A model generated the notes under the pieces. It was not told the origin of the DNA and searched no databases. It was given only the letters and a program-made list of their open reading frames with translations. Below, piece by piece: positions 11,621 to 24,537 of a DNA stretch of 64,000 nucleotides. This stretch comes from Galbula dea. Its lineage: Eukaryota > Chordata > Aves > Piciformes > Galbulidae. The first letter of the stretch is position 1, and each line of letters starts with the position of its first letter. The translations under genes were made by a program, and so were the position numbers. The DNA lies in NCBI GenBank assembly GCA_013399015.1, contig VWZX01008270.1:544001-608000 (forward strand). The letters run 5' to 3'.

Positions 11621-12934
11621 TGTATGGTATAACATGGTTTAACTCATGGAACTGAGTTTAGTGCTACCCTGTTGAAGTCACAACTAAGAGCTTTACACTT
11701 TTTGGAAAGTTCATCCATTTTCATGAATGGTTTCAGCCCTTAAAAATAGCAGCAAAATAAATTTAGTTAATTTATGTGTAAAACGCCATACATAATGGTG
11801 TGTGTATGGGCACAAGTCCCTGCTTTAGACACATGACAGCTCACATGTCCTATTTGGGAAATAACTTCACTGTATATTTTAGTGTAAAGCTGAAGTGTGT
11901 TTCCCTAAAATAGATGAGAATTTACTGACAAGCTTCCACTTAAATTACTTCTAACAGAACTTCAGAGTCAGCTTTACTTTAAGCACCTTTGCATATGATT
12001 TCTACAGAGGAAATATTTTTCATAATCAGGATATTTATTGATATTGCATTTCAAGCTTGTAGGTCACCTGCTAATATAAGTTTCTAATTTCTTAAAATAT
12101 GTCCTTTCAACAAAGTTATTCCAGGTAGTTAATAAGCATATTCTGCAAGTTAAGCTGTGCATAAAAGAAGTGTATACGACTTACCCATCTATTCCATTAA
12201 TCCTCAAAGTTTTCCCAGTCTCAGTGAGAGAAACATTTCTATCCCTGGGAAACAATGGTTTCTACCCTTTCAAGTACACTCACCATATTCAGGAGGTTAC
12301 AAAACTCTATTGAAGAACCTGCTCCTAAGTATGAATAATTTCCTTGGATTACATTCTCATTACAGAATATTCAGAAACTCTTTTACCTTAAGCCTAGCAG
12401 CAAACTGCTGCATGCTTTTGAATACATTTTCACAGACAAAAATACCTCAGCTATTAGAATGCTGCAGCTATTAGAATATTAACAATGTAAGATTAACATT
12501 TTTGAATATAAATTTTAATAATAACAGGGAAGCTTTTTTTCCTAACCTTGCCCTATTTTTATAAAATAGGTCATGGAAACACTAATATCTGCAGTATAAA
12601 GAAAAATAATATAATGAATATAAAATAATTTGTATTGTATTGTACTGAGCATACAGTAGATAGATGCAGTAAATGAATATTTATGTAACAAATAAACTCT
12701 TGAAAAATAGGTGTTTGGGTTTTTAATTGTGATGAGATACACTACTTGCAGCATTATTCACAAGCATTTCTGTATCATATTTAAAGACTGAAAAATATAA
12801 TAGGAATGAAAATATTTTAAGATTTTTTTTCATAATTTCATAATTTCACTCTCCAGTAACATTTCAGCTATTTGCTTAATTGATTCACTAATCTGTTCCC
12901 AGAAGAAAATACAAGGTCCATATAAGAAATCCAA

Positions 12935-12962
12935 TTTATTTTTTTATTTTTTTATTTTTTAA
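12935..12962. repeat. (T)nA low-complexity run
   Basis: Three T-run-plus-A units (about TTTTTTTA). AT-rich low complexity. Confidence 0.8.
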
Positions 12963-14218
12963 CATAGAGAAGACCCATATGCCTATAAAATAGGAAAAAG
13001 AATATACTGTGTTATGGTTAGTCAGCTCAGAGACATGCTTATTTTGTGAGCTTATGTTTGTCTAGTCAAATCTTAAGAATGGCAATAAACAAGCCATTTC
13101 AGTCAGGGCACTTAACTAGGCATAAGTACATATGCAATAATATAAGGAAATAAAGCAAGGGAGACATCTGAAAATAATATTGACTCATCACTCAGGCAAA
13201 TATTGTGGTAGGCACATTCTAAGGAAAGTCTATGCAGCTTTCCCATCACTGTTTTCTTCCTAATTTCATTTTTTTTCCTATACAGTTTTAATTGTTAAAA
13301 TCAAACATTAAAACAGTTTTGTGTTATTCAGAAGTGACATACAGTGCTGTTGCTTAGCACTGTGTTTTAAAGAACAACATTAACAGTCTGTTAAGATTCA
13401 CTGTAGCTTTAATGTTAGCTTTACTTAGTTAAAAAAATTGTATATTTTTACATTAATTTTGAAGCTTTTGCCACAAACCCTGCCATTCTGCATCCAATGA
13501 TAAATCAATGTTCTCATTACCAGCAAAAATATTTTTCTCTCTAGATGTCTGGTCCCACTTAAATAGATAAAATATCATCATAAATTAAGTTAATGAATCT
13601 TGTGTAACTTCCACTGTTACCTTTGATAAGCAAATGAAGAGTATTAACAGCAAAATCATAAGTGAAAGGGAAACTATCTAAAAGCTCTCTAAGAAGGTAA
13701 TTCGCATTTACATTATTATAACTTTTATAGATGTCTGTAAAACTGACACCTCAGATTTACAAACAGAAAAAAGAAGCATCCATTTCCTCATGCCTACAAC
13801 AAGGCCACATCTTTAGATTTTCAAAACCAAACTTTGCCTTTCTCTCTATATGTGCATACATCTCTCTATATACTTATGTATGCTGTTGGGTTATGTGGTC
13901 TTTTTGGTATGCTCCAGGGAATGACCCTTCCCTTAACTAAATAAGTCCTGAATGATTCAAGCCCATCTTGCTCTTTCTAAATTAGTCTGCATGCATCTTC
14001 AGGCTATGTATCATCAGGATGTAATAGGTATTTCACAAGCCTTTTCAACATACTCAGCACATCACACACAGCATTTCTCTCACCATATAACACCAGCTCT
14101 CATCAAGAGCTTAACAGAGGTTACTTTAATTTTAGGATATGAAACATATTTTTAAAATTCTTTAAAAATTAATGTTCCTAAATGGAATGGACAAGCTAAA
14201 TGGTTTCCTTGGTGCCAG

Positions 14219-14540
14219 TCAAGTTTTTGATTCACTGACAGGAAGATGAAAGCATGTGTTGAAAGGCATGGCAACCTTCCAGACAGTTGGAGCAGTCCTT
14301 GGACCAGCCTGCATAGAGCCCCTCCTGACTCTTATCTGCAGACAGACACAGTTGGTCCACTCCAAAAGGGATTCCAGGAGTGATTCTGTATGCATGAAGT
14401 GTGAATGATCAGGAAGAACAGGTTTCTGGACTGAAATTGAAAGATTCAAACCGACAGGGTACGTGCGGCCTTTGTGAGAGCAGCATAAATCCCTAGCACT
14501 GGCATAACAGACACCTTTCATCACACATCACTCCTGTTTG
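14219..14540. other. GC-richer block, unclassified
   Basis: About 320 bases are visibly richer in G and C than the flanks and hold several CpG (CCGACAGG, TACGTGCGGC). The minus strand is open for 101 codons (14219-14524), but that frame has no domain I recognise. It could be an old repeat, a conserved element or part of an unrecognised exon. The sequence alone does not decide. Confidence 0.3.
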
Positions 14541-17500
14541 AGCTTGAAGGGAGACTGTAATGTGTGACTCCAATCAGAATTAAAATGGTGAAAAGTCCTC
14601 CTCAACACTTCATTAGAACATGCATTGTAAATATATATTTAACTATCATTGTCTTGCTGTTTGCACCAATTACAACATCTTCTCCTAGGGAATCTGTAGT
14701 AATAGATAACAATATCTAATAATTAGCCAGCCCTCTTTTAAAAATATGGTATTGTAAATATTGTTCTAGATGGTCACACCTAAGTTAGTCATGTCAATAA
14801 ATCTGTTTCTCTTTCTGGTTTGGACCATATTCTGACTTCAGAGCACCCAACATACTTCCAAAGAATATCTTGTAAGCAAAGGCAGACACCGAAAATCAGT
14901 GTGACACTGCCCAACCCCCCACAATTTTTTTCCTATCTTTAGCCTCCCAGAATTCCTGTATCTGCTTCTACTGCATGTTTCATGACAGTCTAAGATCCTA
15001 GTTTCTAGCATGTCAGATCTTATTAGCTACTAAACTTAATCACTTTAAGCTGAGCACAGTTTTACCTCAGCTATAGACATTTGTGAATGTCATAGATATG
15101 AAAAATTCAGAGTATTATTGTTAGATCTATATTCCTGTTGTTTTTCTGATATAGAGTCACTGAAAAATGTGATTTGAGAATTGATGGTCAACTTTTTGCT
15201 CCAAACTTGTAACACAGTAAAACAGCTAGTTGTGCCTGTCTCTCTCTTGTATTTTACATGTATGCATAAGACTCTGTAGTTATAGTAAGATGAGTAGGTA
15301 ACATGACTAACTCAGGAGAGAAATACTATATTGCATTGATTTGTCTGGCACATGGCATATCCAGACTTACTCCATTTTGATACATGATATTACAATAGTG
15401 CAGGGCTGATACAAGAATCTGAAAGTCTTGCTCCCTGTACCTAATGGGCATCAGGAAAAATCATGGTGTCTTCCTGAATCTGCTTCAGCAGCTGTCTACT
15501 CAGCAGGAGGAACAAGCTTCCACATTCTGATAACTGCAAATTACAACTGATGCACAACCTTTCCCATCCCATTGCCACCTCATTTCAATATAATTTGGGA
15601 ACAGTTGTAGACAGTACCCAAATGCCTTTGGGTGAGCATTGTGTGTCCACTGAGTCTCACCTGGGGACATATTTTTTGCTGAAATTCAGGAGATTTACCT
15701 AGTATGGATAAGAAGGTTTGCTTTTAGATTTCTACTTCCCATTTTATGAATGTGTCACCCAATCCCCTCATGGTTTTACAGTTCCTTTTAATGTAAATGT
15801 ATTCTGTTACTCCTCCAAAGTCTGTATCAGGGGGTTGTGTTTAATAGTTTACATCTAAAATATTTACTAGCAGCCACATGTTTTAGTAGAAAGCCTTCTT
15901 TTGCAATCTAGAGTGACAGACCATCAGTATGTGAAAGTCCATCCTGCACTGTCTTTCTTTTCTAACAGATCCAACATGAAGCAGTCAAAAGTTATTTAGC
16001 GATTGACATTGACATAACTTTGCCACAAGCAACTGAAGTAATTACAATACCTAGGTTGGGTACAGCTGAAACACCTTGATAAGAAAGCAATGAAAAATGA
16101 CACATCACACAAACAGAATGGTTTCATCAGAACAACACTAAATCAACATGTATGTTTCTGGCACTCCTCTTTCTTTCAATAATAGAATAATCAAACAGAG
16201 AGGAGGACTGATATCCCCAATTTTTCCAGACAGAGTGGAAATGAACTAAAATAAAGCTTGCCTGTGCACTGTCATTTGATTGTATTTTAACCAAGACAGT
16301 TTCAATTTAGTGGTCCATAAACCTCTTCATATTTTAGTCTAGCTTTCCTGTGATTGTATAAGAATATAATCTGTTTCCTGTGTTTCTCCTTCACTCCCCA
16401 AAAAAGATCAGCATTTACTATGAACAATGAAATCAGGCAGGTTGTCACCACAACAATAAAAACATAAGAACAAAGAAAATTTGGAAAAATAGGTTATCAC
16501 ATGTTCTGTGCCTTGTGTTGGTAGCATGTCTGAACAGTGGTAAGAGTTAATGAGATGAAAACAAAATCTGGCCACTTAGGAAGAAATGATATCTCTATAC
16601 CACAGAATTAGCTGTTTCTCCCTTCCTATTAAAAGAATGAGATTATACACAAGGACACTTTGGTTTACAGAACTATTTAGTACTTGTTAATTTATTTCTT
16701 TTTCCAAAGTTAATCACAATTATAATTACATGAGCAAGCTAATTTTATATTTCTCAGAAGAAATTAAACATTTCTAATATTTCACTGTAATTTTCACTTC
16801 CTTTTTGCTTACAATATCAGCAAAGTCCTATTAATAACATACCCAGATGAAATGTCTTATTACTCCTCAGATGCTACCACATATGAGAATTACAGGAGTT
16901 TTTGTGAATCAGTAAGGTATTTTATTCTAACACAAAAGGTAAACCTTACTTCTTTCAATATTACCATTACTTCTCAGGCAAAGATATTTTCTTATTTATG
17001 CATTTCAATTACTGAATCATTATGCAGTGACATATTAACTGCAATAAATAATGAAAACCCTATATTAGAGAAGGTTTCTAGAACTGTGAGTGGAAGAAGC
17101 CATGCAGCATGCCACTCGCAAAGTTATCCTTTCAAGCTGCAAGGATAGAGCCTGATAAAGGGATAAGTGTAGAATCTGTATACTGAAGATAAGCATTTAA
17201 AGACAGAGTGCAAGAGAGGGACAAAGTATAGTAAGTGGGTTTAGCAGAAAAACTGAAAATTTTCCATTTAATTCAATGTCTTAATGATGCTATTACACAA
17301 ATCTTCATGGAAGAATAAAAAAAAATGCAGTAAAATATTCTTACACTACAAATTTCTTCATAAAAATATTTTTACTTTTGTTTTCTTTTAAATCTGAGTA
17401 TGTAAGTCTTCTAGGTTTTGCAGTAGGAAAGTACATAGTAAACACTGCACATATTTTGATAGCTATCTCTAAAAAGGTATTTGGTGTTTCCCTGCTTATT

Positions 17501-20500
17501 TAATGATATTGCTATGTAAAATAAGAAAACCTCCAGCCTTCTTATTGAGAGAGTGATACTTCAAATTCAGGAATGTAAGTCTTACAAAGAGCCATAAATA
17601 AAGCTGAATACAACTTTCAAAAGACTAATACCTGCCTTTAGCGAATCAAATGTTGGTTGATATCTCACAGCTACTAAACCTACTGAAAGCACTGTTTGTA
17701 ATAGGAAGCTTTAGCATCTGTGTCAGCTCTATCTGCAATACAAGCAGCCAGGAACCATACAATTCCTAGTACTCGGTTTATTTATATGTAACCTCTTCAT
17801 ATTTACCTTTGCATACACAAGCAACTATGGATTTCTGCTGAAGATTCACTGAACAGAGATGCCCATTGCTTGGGCACTAAACAATATAAATATTATATCT
17901 TGAGATTGGACAAGAGTAAGAGACAATCTCTGTCACTATCTACTATATTACCAGTTACAAAAGAAGGCCTTTTTTCTTTTTAAAAATGTTCTTGCCTCAC
18001 TGGACCTGTCTGGTTCATAGGATTTATGAAAAATAGTGTTAAAAGGGGGATTTGAGGAAAATCTTTCTATCAGAGATTAAAATAATTTCAGCTATCATTT
18101 ATTCCAGAGGCTTCTTCTATCATCTTCCTTCCCTTTTATACAATGATTATAACATGTCACAGTTTTAGTTCAATGCCCTGAGATTTAGATTCTCTAGAAA
18201 GACAGCTTGTTTAAATTTTCAGTGTTAATGATTTCACCAGTATATTGAGCAATGTTTAAAACTCCCACTTATGCTTTACCTACCTAAAAATTCTCATGAC
18301 AGACAGTGGTATAAGACATTGAGATATTTAAATTCAAGACTACAAAATCACTACTGGACTGTATATTGAATAGTGTTGTAATTTTGTTCATAGAAAAGGA
18401 TTCCAGGAAATGATGATAACTACGCTTAGCACCACAAAAGAGAAGTATCTCACAGCAAGGTCTAGATAAATAATTCTAAGCTTGAAAAAGGAAAAAAACA
18501 GGAGAAAGAAAGAATAAGGCCTCTGTCCTGTGATGAAAGAGCAGAAGAAACTCTCTAATATCAACAGTAGCTTCAAAGGGCAGCCCATGCCCTTTTCCGG
18601 CTAATTTATAAACCTAACTGCTAAGGGTCTGATCACCTTGCTCTTGGCATAATTTTTGCAGCAGCCTGACTCAGTTTTGGAAAGGAAAGTGATAATACAG
18701 ATGAAAATTAGTCTGGACCTAACTTCTACTCATTCAAGTGTCCTTTAGGGACCTCAATTCTGCTTTGAGCAAGTTATTTCTACCATATGGGGACGCATAA
18801 GCTAACCACTAACTAGTGAATACATGGATCTAAAAGGAAACAAAGTTATCCTAAAGTAAGGATCCAAAAGGTGGAGGCCTTTTAGAAATGTCTGCCTTAA
18901 AACTTAAAGTAATTAGCTGAAGTTTAAACTTCAAACTTCTACATATCTGTAGGGCAGGAGACTGCTATCATCAGGTCTAAACAATACCTTTAAGCGCTTC
19001 CCACGCACTGGCTGCCTAGCCCCCTACCACTCTTAAACAGTGTATTTTCTTACAGGGCAATTTATGTATACTTATATATATTGTTCCATGATATTTAGGA
19101 CCAGAAACAGGTGTTTGGCATTGAAACTGTAGGTCTCGGATTTTCTTCCAAAACCTCATTCTCCCATGAATTTGGAACTACAGCTTCAAGTCTGAAATAC
19201 TGAATATTGGAGAAATAATGAGTACATTCATAAACACTAGCAGTTAATTCAAGAAGTGTCTTCCTTGGTCTCTTCTGGTAAAAATGTGCTGTTATTTATA
19301 AAGATGATCACATGAATCAAGTATTTCAATACTAGAAAGATATGAGAGACAGAAATGGAAAAAAATAATTGGAAATTGCCCAATGCTAGGTTACTTTAGT
19401 ATAGCTAACAGAAGCCACCCTTTGGTCCAGAAGCTTAGTAGATAAATAGAAAAATTGCACAGTTCATTACCACCCATTTTTATAACAATTCATCTAATTT
19501 TCTTATCTATTAATACTTTTATTAATGTATATAATTATTATTATCATTGCAGGCACTCCAATTCACCCAAGTTGACCCACTGGAATTGTTTGAAAACAAT
19601 ACCACATTGACACAATGTGCTGAAGCCATTTTGCTTTGAAACTTCTTAATATAATTTGAAGAAAACCTATCATATATTTTAAGAAAATGCTAAAAGCATT
19701 TTGTTAAAAGTATTTGTGTTACAAGTACTTTGACAAACCTACAGTAGGGGTGTTATGGAGTTAATGATGTGATTATTCATTATCATGGTATTTCCAGGGA
19801 AACGCAGATCCTTATAATATGTGCTAAGAGAAAATTTATTTTAGTCATTTAGCATGGGATTTCTGACCTAAGATACCTGCAATGTAGTTTATATTTGTGC
19901 TAGTCACTGTACATAATCGATGGGGAGAAACAGGCACTGTAATACAGTCAGATTTAGAAGTCTATTTTAGGATGCAGTGAATCACACTGTAGAAGTTCTG
20001 TTGTTCTCCCCTGATTATAAGTGGAAGTATCATTAACTCAGATGAAGTCATCTATATTTTAGGTATCTGTATTCAGTTATATGAACTCACCCACATACAT
20101 ACACACTCATCTGGATAGTATTCTAAAGAATTGCATAACTCAACCAAAGTCATTTTCCGTCTTATTTAATGAACAGAGGGAGCCTTTGTTAGTTTTTCTT
20201 AAAGCAATATTTCATCATGCATTGATATTCTAATCTATGACAAACATATTTGTGAGCACCCAAGTCATACATCTTTCTTTAGCATATCTGTATTTTTCAA
20301 TGCAGCATGGCATAGAGGAATACAAAACATCCCTAAAGGAGACATTACATAAAGTTGGTGGAACATCAAGTCAAAAAACCCACGAGATCTCAAAGCAGTC
20401 TAAATTCATTAATGTGTTCCTAATTAACTTTGCTGCCTAGAAGGAGTTTTGATAAGTTTGGATTCAGTTCTGTACCAGTATGATTGTATTACTTTGTTGT

Positions 20501-20698
20501 ACCTGAGAAGCCCTGCCACACATAGAAGTCACATGGGACTAGTAGATGTGATGCAAAATGTAAAAAAACACCATGAAGAGACGCACTGTAAGACTGCAGA
20601 AGCAGTCAGGTTTTTAAAAGCAAACTATATTGTCATAGAGGTGCACACAAAGCTGCCTTCTACTAGAGCAATAGAGCACTTCAGTAAGTTTTGCCTCT

Positions 20699-20730
20699 AA
20701 AAAGTAGTTTTCCTACTAAAAAGTAGTTTT
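20699..20730. repeat. Two-copy short direct repeat (19-bp period)
   Basis: AAAAAGTAGTTTT occurs at 20699-20711 and again at 20718-20730, separated by CCTACT. Simple slippage-type duplication. Confidence 0.8.
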
Positions 20731-23700
20731 GGGGTTTTTTTGCATTATTTATCAAGATCACATGCTACAACTCACTGAAAATATAATAAGAGTGACTGGA
20801 CTTTTCCTGCTTTTCAAGACAGATTTTGTATGGCCCTTGAATAAGAAAAAAAATCCCCAATGTAGTCATGTACAACATGTTTTTATGTGCATTTTGAGGT
20901 AAGTTGAAGTCTGATGGAAAACATAGTATTTGGATTTGGTTTTATGTTGTGTTTCAGCAAAACTCAAGGCTTTAATTTGCAGGCATGGGTTTTAATTTCC
21001 AAGGCATGGAATTTCTGGTGGGTTTATGAACAATCTGGTATTTGATATCAAAATTCCAATATCCAGTACCTCCATCATTCAGAATTGGTATGCAGCATTT
21101 ATGTTAAACAATATATTTCAACTACATTTAAAATTAGCTCAGAGTGGGCTATGATTCCATGTGAACAACAAATTACAGTATTCAAGAATAACAATGAAGT
21201 CAATATTCATAAAATGGGATTTAAGCTGTATTGGCAAAGCACATAATGACAACATTTACAGCTCCTGTAATTTTTCAATCCATAGTGTAACTGGATATAA
21301 CAGGAAAGGTCAAATACCTAGTCATTTACTGTCCTTAACAAGAATGATATAGTAGCTGCAAGGTCTCATCAACTTAAATGCCCATGACATTTCCATTTGA
21401 GTAGCAGCAGTATAAAGGCAAATGCTGATTAAATTAAAAGCCTACTGTTATTTAGAGCACATGCTTTTAATCTGTATAAAGAGGTCATACAGAACTGTCC
21501 CAAAACATACTTAGTGATATATTAATCATATATATATCATCATCTCTTTATCATAGTCAACATCTGTCTCTTCTATTTCCCTTTTTTGTAATCTAAAAAT
21601 CACCACACCTCTTTCTCCTTCCAAAAAAAGACACCTCCTCCTGCAAACCACCTTCCCAAAGAGCTGCAGCATGCTCCTTCTATATTATGTGTACTATTTC
21701 AAAAAGATTCAGAAAGCACAGAGTTCTGTAGGGATGGTTTTATGTAACTAGATTAGGGGACCTTATACTGTATCTTTTAATAAAAATTAATCCTACAGTG
21801 CCTATTTTAAATTCTTATTTCCTGTTCTAGAGAACACACCACTAAGTCACAGATGATTGAAAATATAACATCAAAAAAATAAAATCAGATTTTCACTTTT
21901 TTAAAGAAATTTAAACCTCAGTTTAATCCTGATTTTCATAAGGCATCTACTTTTCCTGTAGCTGTAAAATATTTTACATTCAAATTTACCTGTGTAATTT
22001 AGCTAGAAACCCTTCTGCATAATATTTCATATTGATACTCTACGATGTTTATGAGTTGTAGTAAAGCCCACACACCTTCATTCCTGGCTGATGGAAAAGT
22101 CTGTCATTAAAATACATCTTTTCATTCCTTAACATTCTATATTATTTTTCATAGTCAGGGAAAAGATCTTAGCCAGTGAATGACACTGTCTCATATTTCA
22201 TCTCACTTAATTAGCAAAAACACCCCAAAAGAAAGAAATTATACCCAACAGGGAATGTGTTGTTTCAGTTGAAAATATTCAAGGCACAGAAATATCCAAA
22301 TTGGAAATATTTCCTTAATACTATTATAAGTTTGATAAGTAGGATCTTTTCACAAACAAATCTTTAAACTTAGACTGTGTGCTCACTTCCTACATTGGTT
22401 GAAAGCAAACAAATAATAAATAGTTTAAGACTTTACTAATTTCCAGACCCCTTAAAGTACCAATTAGCATATTAATGCAATGGTTCATTGGTCTTATCTC
22501 ATAAGTTAAACTTCTAAATTACTAAATAAAAAGCTTTTATTACAAGACTACATGAAGACTGGTATTACTTACAAAGTAAAAAATACAAACCCCATACTTG
22601 ATGAATTGTTCAGTCACATAATTTCAAAGTTCTCTTGTCTTTCTGTAATTAGTCTAGCAATTAAAACTTGATCTATATACTGAAAATTGTATTTGACTTC
22701 ATAATTATGTTTTAATCTGCTAATATCCTATTCAGAAAGATCATGTAATTAATTTCTACGTATACTCATTATTGTGCGTGCCTGAAAACATTCAGTCTAT
22801 TTTAACTGAGTTCTCTCAGGGAAAAAGTAAAAAGAAACAAACCCAAGCAAACAACTGTGCTTGTTCAGATTTTGTGGGTGAGAGGTTTTACTGGTACATG
22901 ACCTCAGTGCTGGAAAATCAAATGTGGAAGAATAAAAGAACTCTTCCAAGTTTTTTGATTTGCTGGCCAACACAAATCAGCTACAGGACCCATAAAAGAA
23001 ATACAGAGTTTTCCCAAAGCTCTCAAGTGGCAGAAATCCTCATGAAACTGAAGATTCTTTAGATGAAGGCTCTAAAACCTGACTATCTTTGGACATATGA
23101 AGGGTTCTACATGTCACCATTACCCTATAGGCAGGAAGAGTGTTGGCTAGTTTTGAGTGCACAGCTGTCATTTCCCTGAAAAAGTCTACCTTGGCCAGAT
23201 CTAATGGCTTTTGGTGTCATTCAGGGCTACAAAGCTGTGCATAAGAGAGGCTCTGAACCTCGCAGATTTACCCAGAGGACCATAACTTTTGTGTCCCAGG
23301 TTACAAAGGAGAGATCAGGAACAACAATGCTACCTGCAAGAAAATTTCCTAGGGTATGTGCAGTCCCAAGCATTCGTCATTCACTGTTATGATGAGGACA
23401 TGTTAGCAACACAAAAGACTAAAGTGATGTGTCAATGTTTAAAGCTTTAGATTTTATCTCTTGTAGCAAAGGAAGAGATGTAATAGAGAAGGGAAATTTT
23501 CTTTACATGCACATAGCTTCAGGTAATAAAATATGGCTAATGCTGCTACTGAAGTTACAGAAGGTCCTTCTGCAGATAGATCTACATAATGAGATTTGTT
23601 CCAGATGGAAACACTTGATTCTGCCCCAACTCTTTATTGTAACATTTTTGTCATTGATGATTAAGAAATTTTTGTGAGGCAAAGCAGGCTGCTTATACAG

Positions 23701-24521
23701 GTCCCTATTCTCAATAGAAGAGAAACATAAACTTGTAGCTTCAGGAAACAGTAAAGATTTCACTTTGACTTTTAACAGTCAGATTTCTTTTCTGTTTCTC
23801 TTAAACAAAATAGGCAGGTCTGCTTCACTGGTTCATTTTTCATGGAGCATTCTCTCCTTATTTTCATTCCAAGTTATTATGTCTTATCTGAGTACAGCTT
23901 TGGAAAATGAGGAGCTAATATTTCCAAATTGTTCAGTAACAGCAGAATGTATACTGTCTGCCCTATGGATTGTTTTGATGCATATGACTCTACTGAAAAC
24001 AAACACCATCTACCAGGACCTGTAACTACAAACAGAAGACGGGAAAGGCTTAATAGGTTACCACATCCAGTTAGGTTTTCTAATTCAATGAATCCTCTTC
24101 TAGGTTTTATAGAGAGATCAGAGTCCTTAAGACATCACAGCCACAAAATGTGCACATAAGATGTAAACGCACACAAGCACATGCATTTATAGTAAGCACA
24201 TAAGGCAAAACAAATATACATACTATGGAGCCTGACAAACTGAAGTTGCAGTTGGTGTGGAATCAAGGCATTGTGGTAGGAAAAAAACAAACTTCATTTG
24301 TTGAAAGGTGTCCAAGTATTTCAGGTAAGGATGTGTGCTGTGGAGTGATATGTCTGGCAAACAGACAAATAGGGCCAAGCAAGGCATTTCATCAGACACC
24401 ATATTGCCTTGTCATTACTAGTGTACTTTTTGATTCCATTTCGAACTATTCTGAACATACTTTTTCAAGACAGGAATGATGTGAAAGGTAGAGAAGTATA
24501 GCTGTGAGTATAGCTGTACAG

Positions 24522-24537
24522 CATATATATATATATG
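24522..24537. repeat. (TA)n microsatellite
   Basis: Seven to eight TA units in the context GCATATATATATATATGATC. Confidence 0.8.

Larger units (their letters stand above)
11626..20697. other. Unique non-coding sequence
   Basis: AT-rich sequence without a supported gene or transposon. Local features: a 16-bp-period duplication of CAGCTATTAGAAT at 12448-12476, a T-rich (TTTTTTTA)n run at 12935-12962, and a GC-richer block at 14219-14540. Frames of 60-105 codons (12157-12474, 13731-14155, 16852-17148, 20237-20440) have no recognisable homology or convincing splice signals. Confidence 0.5.
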
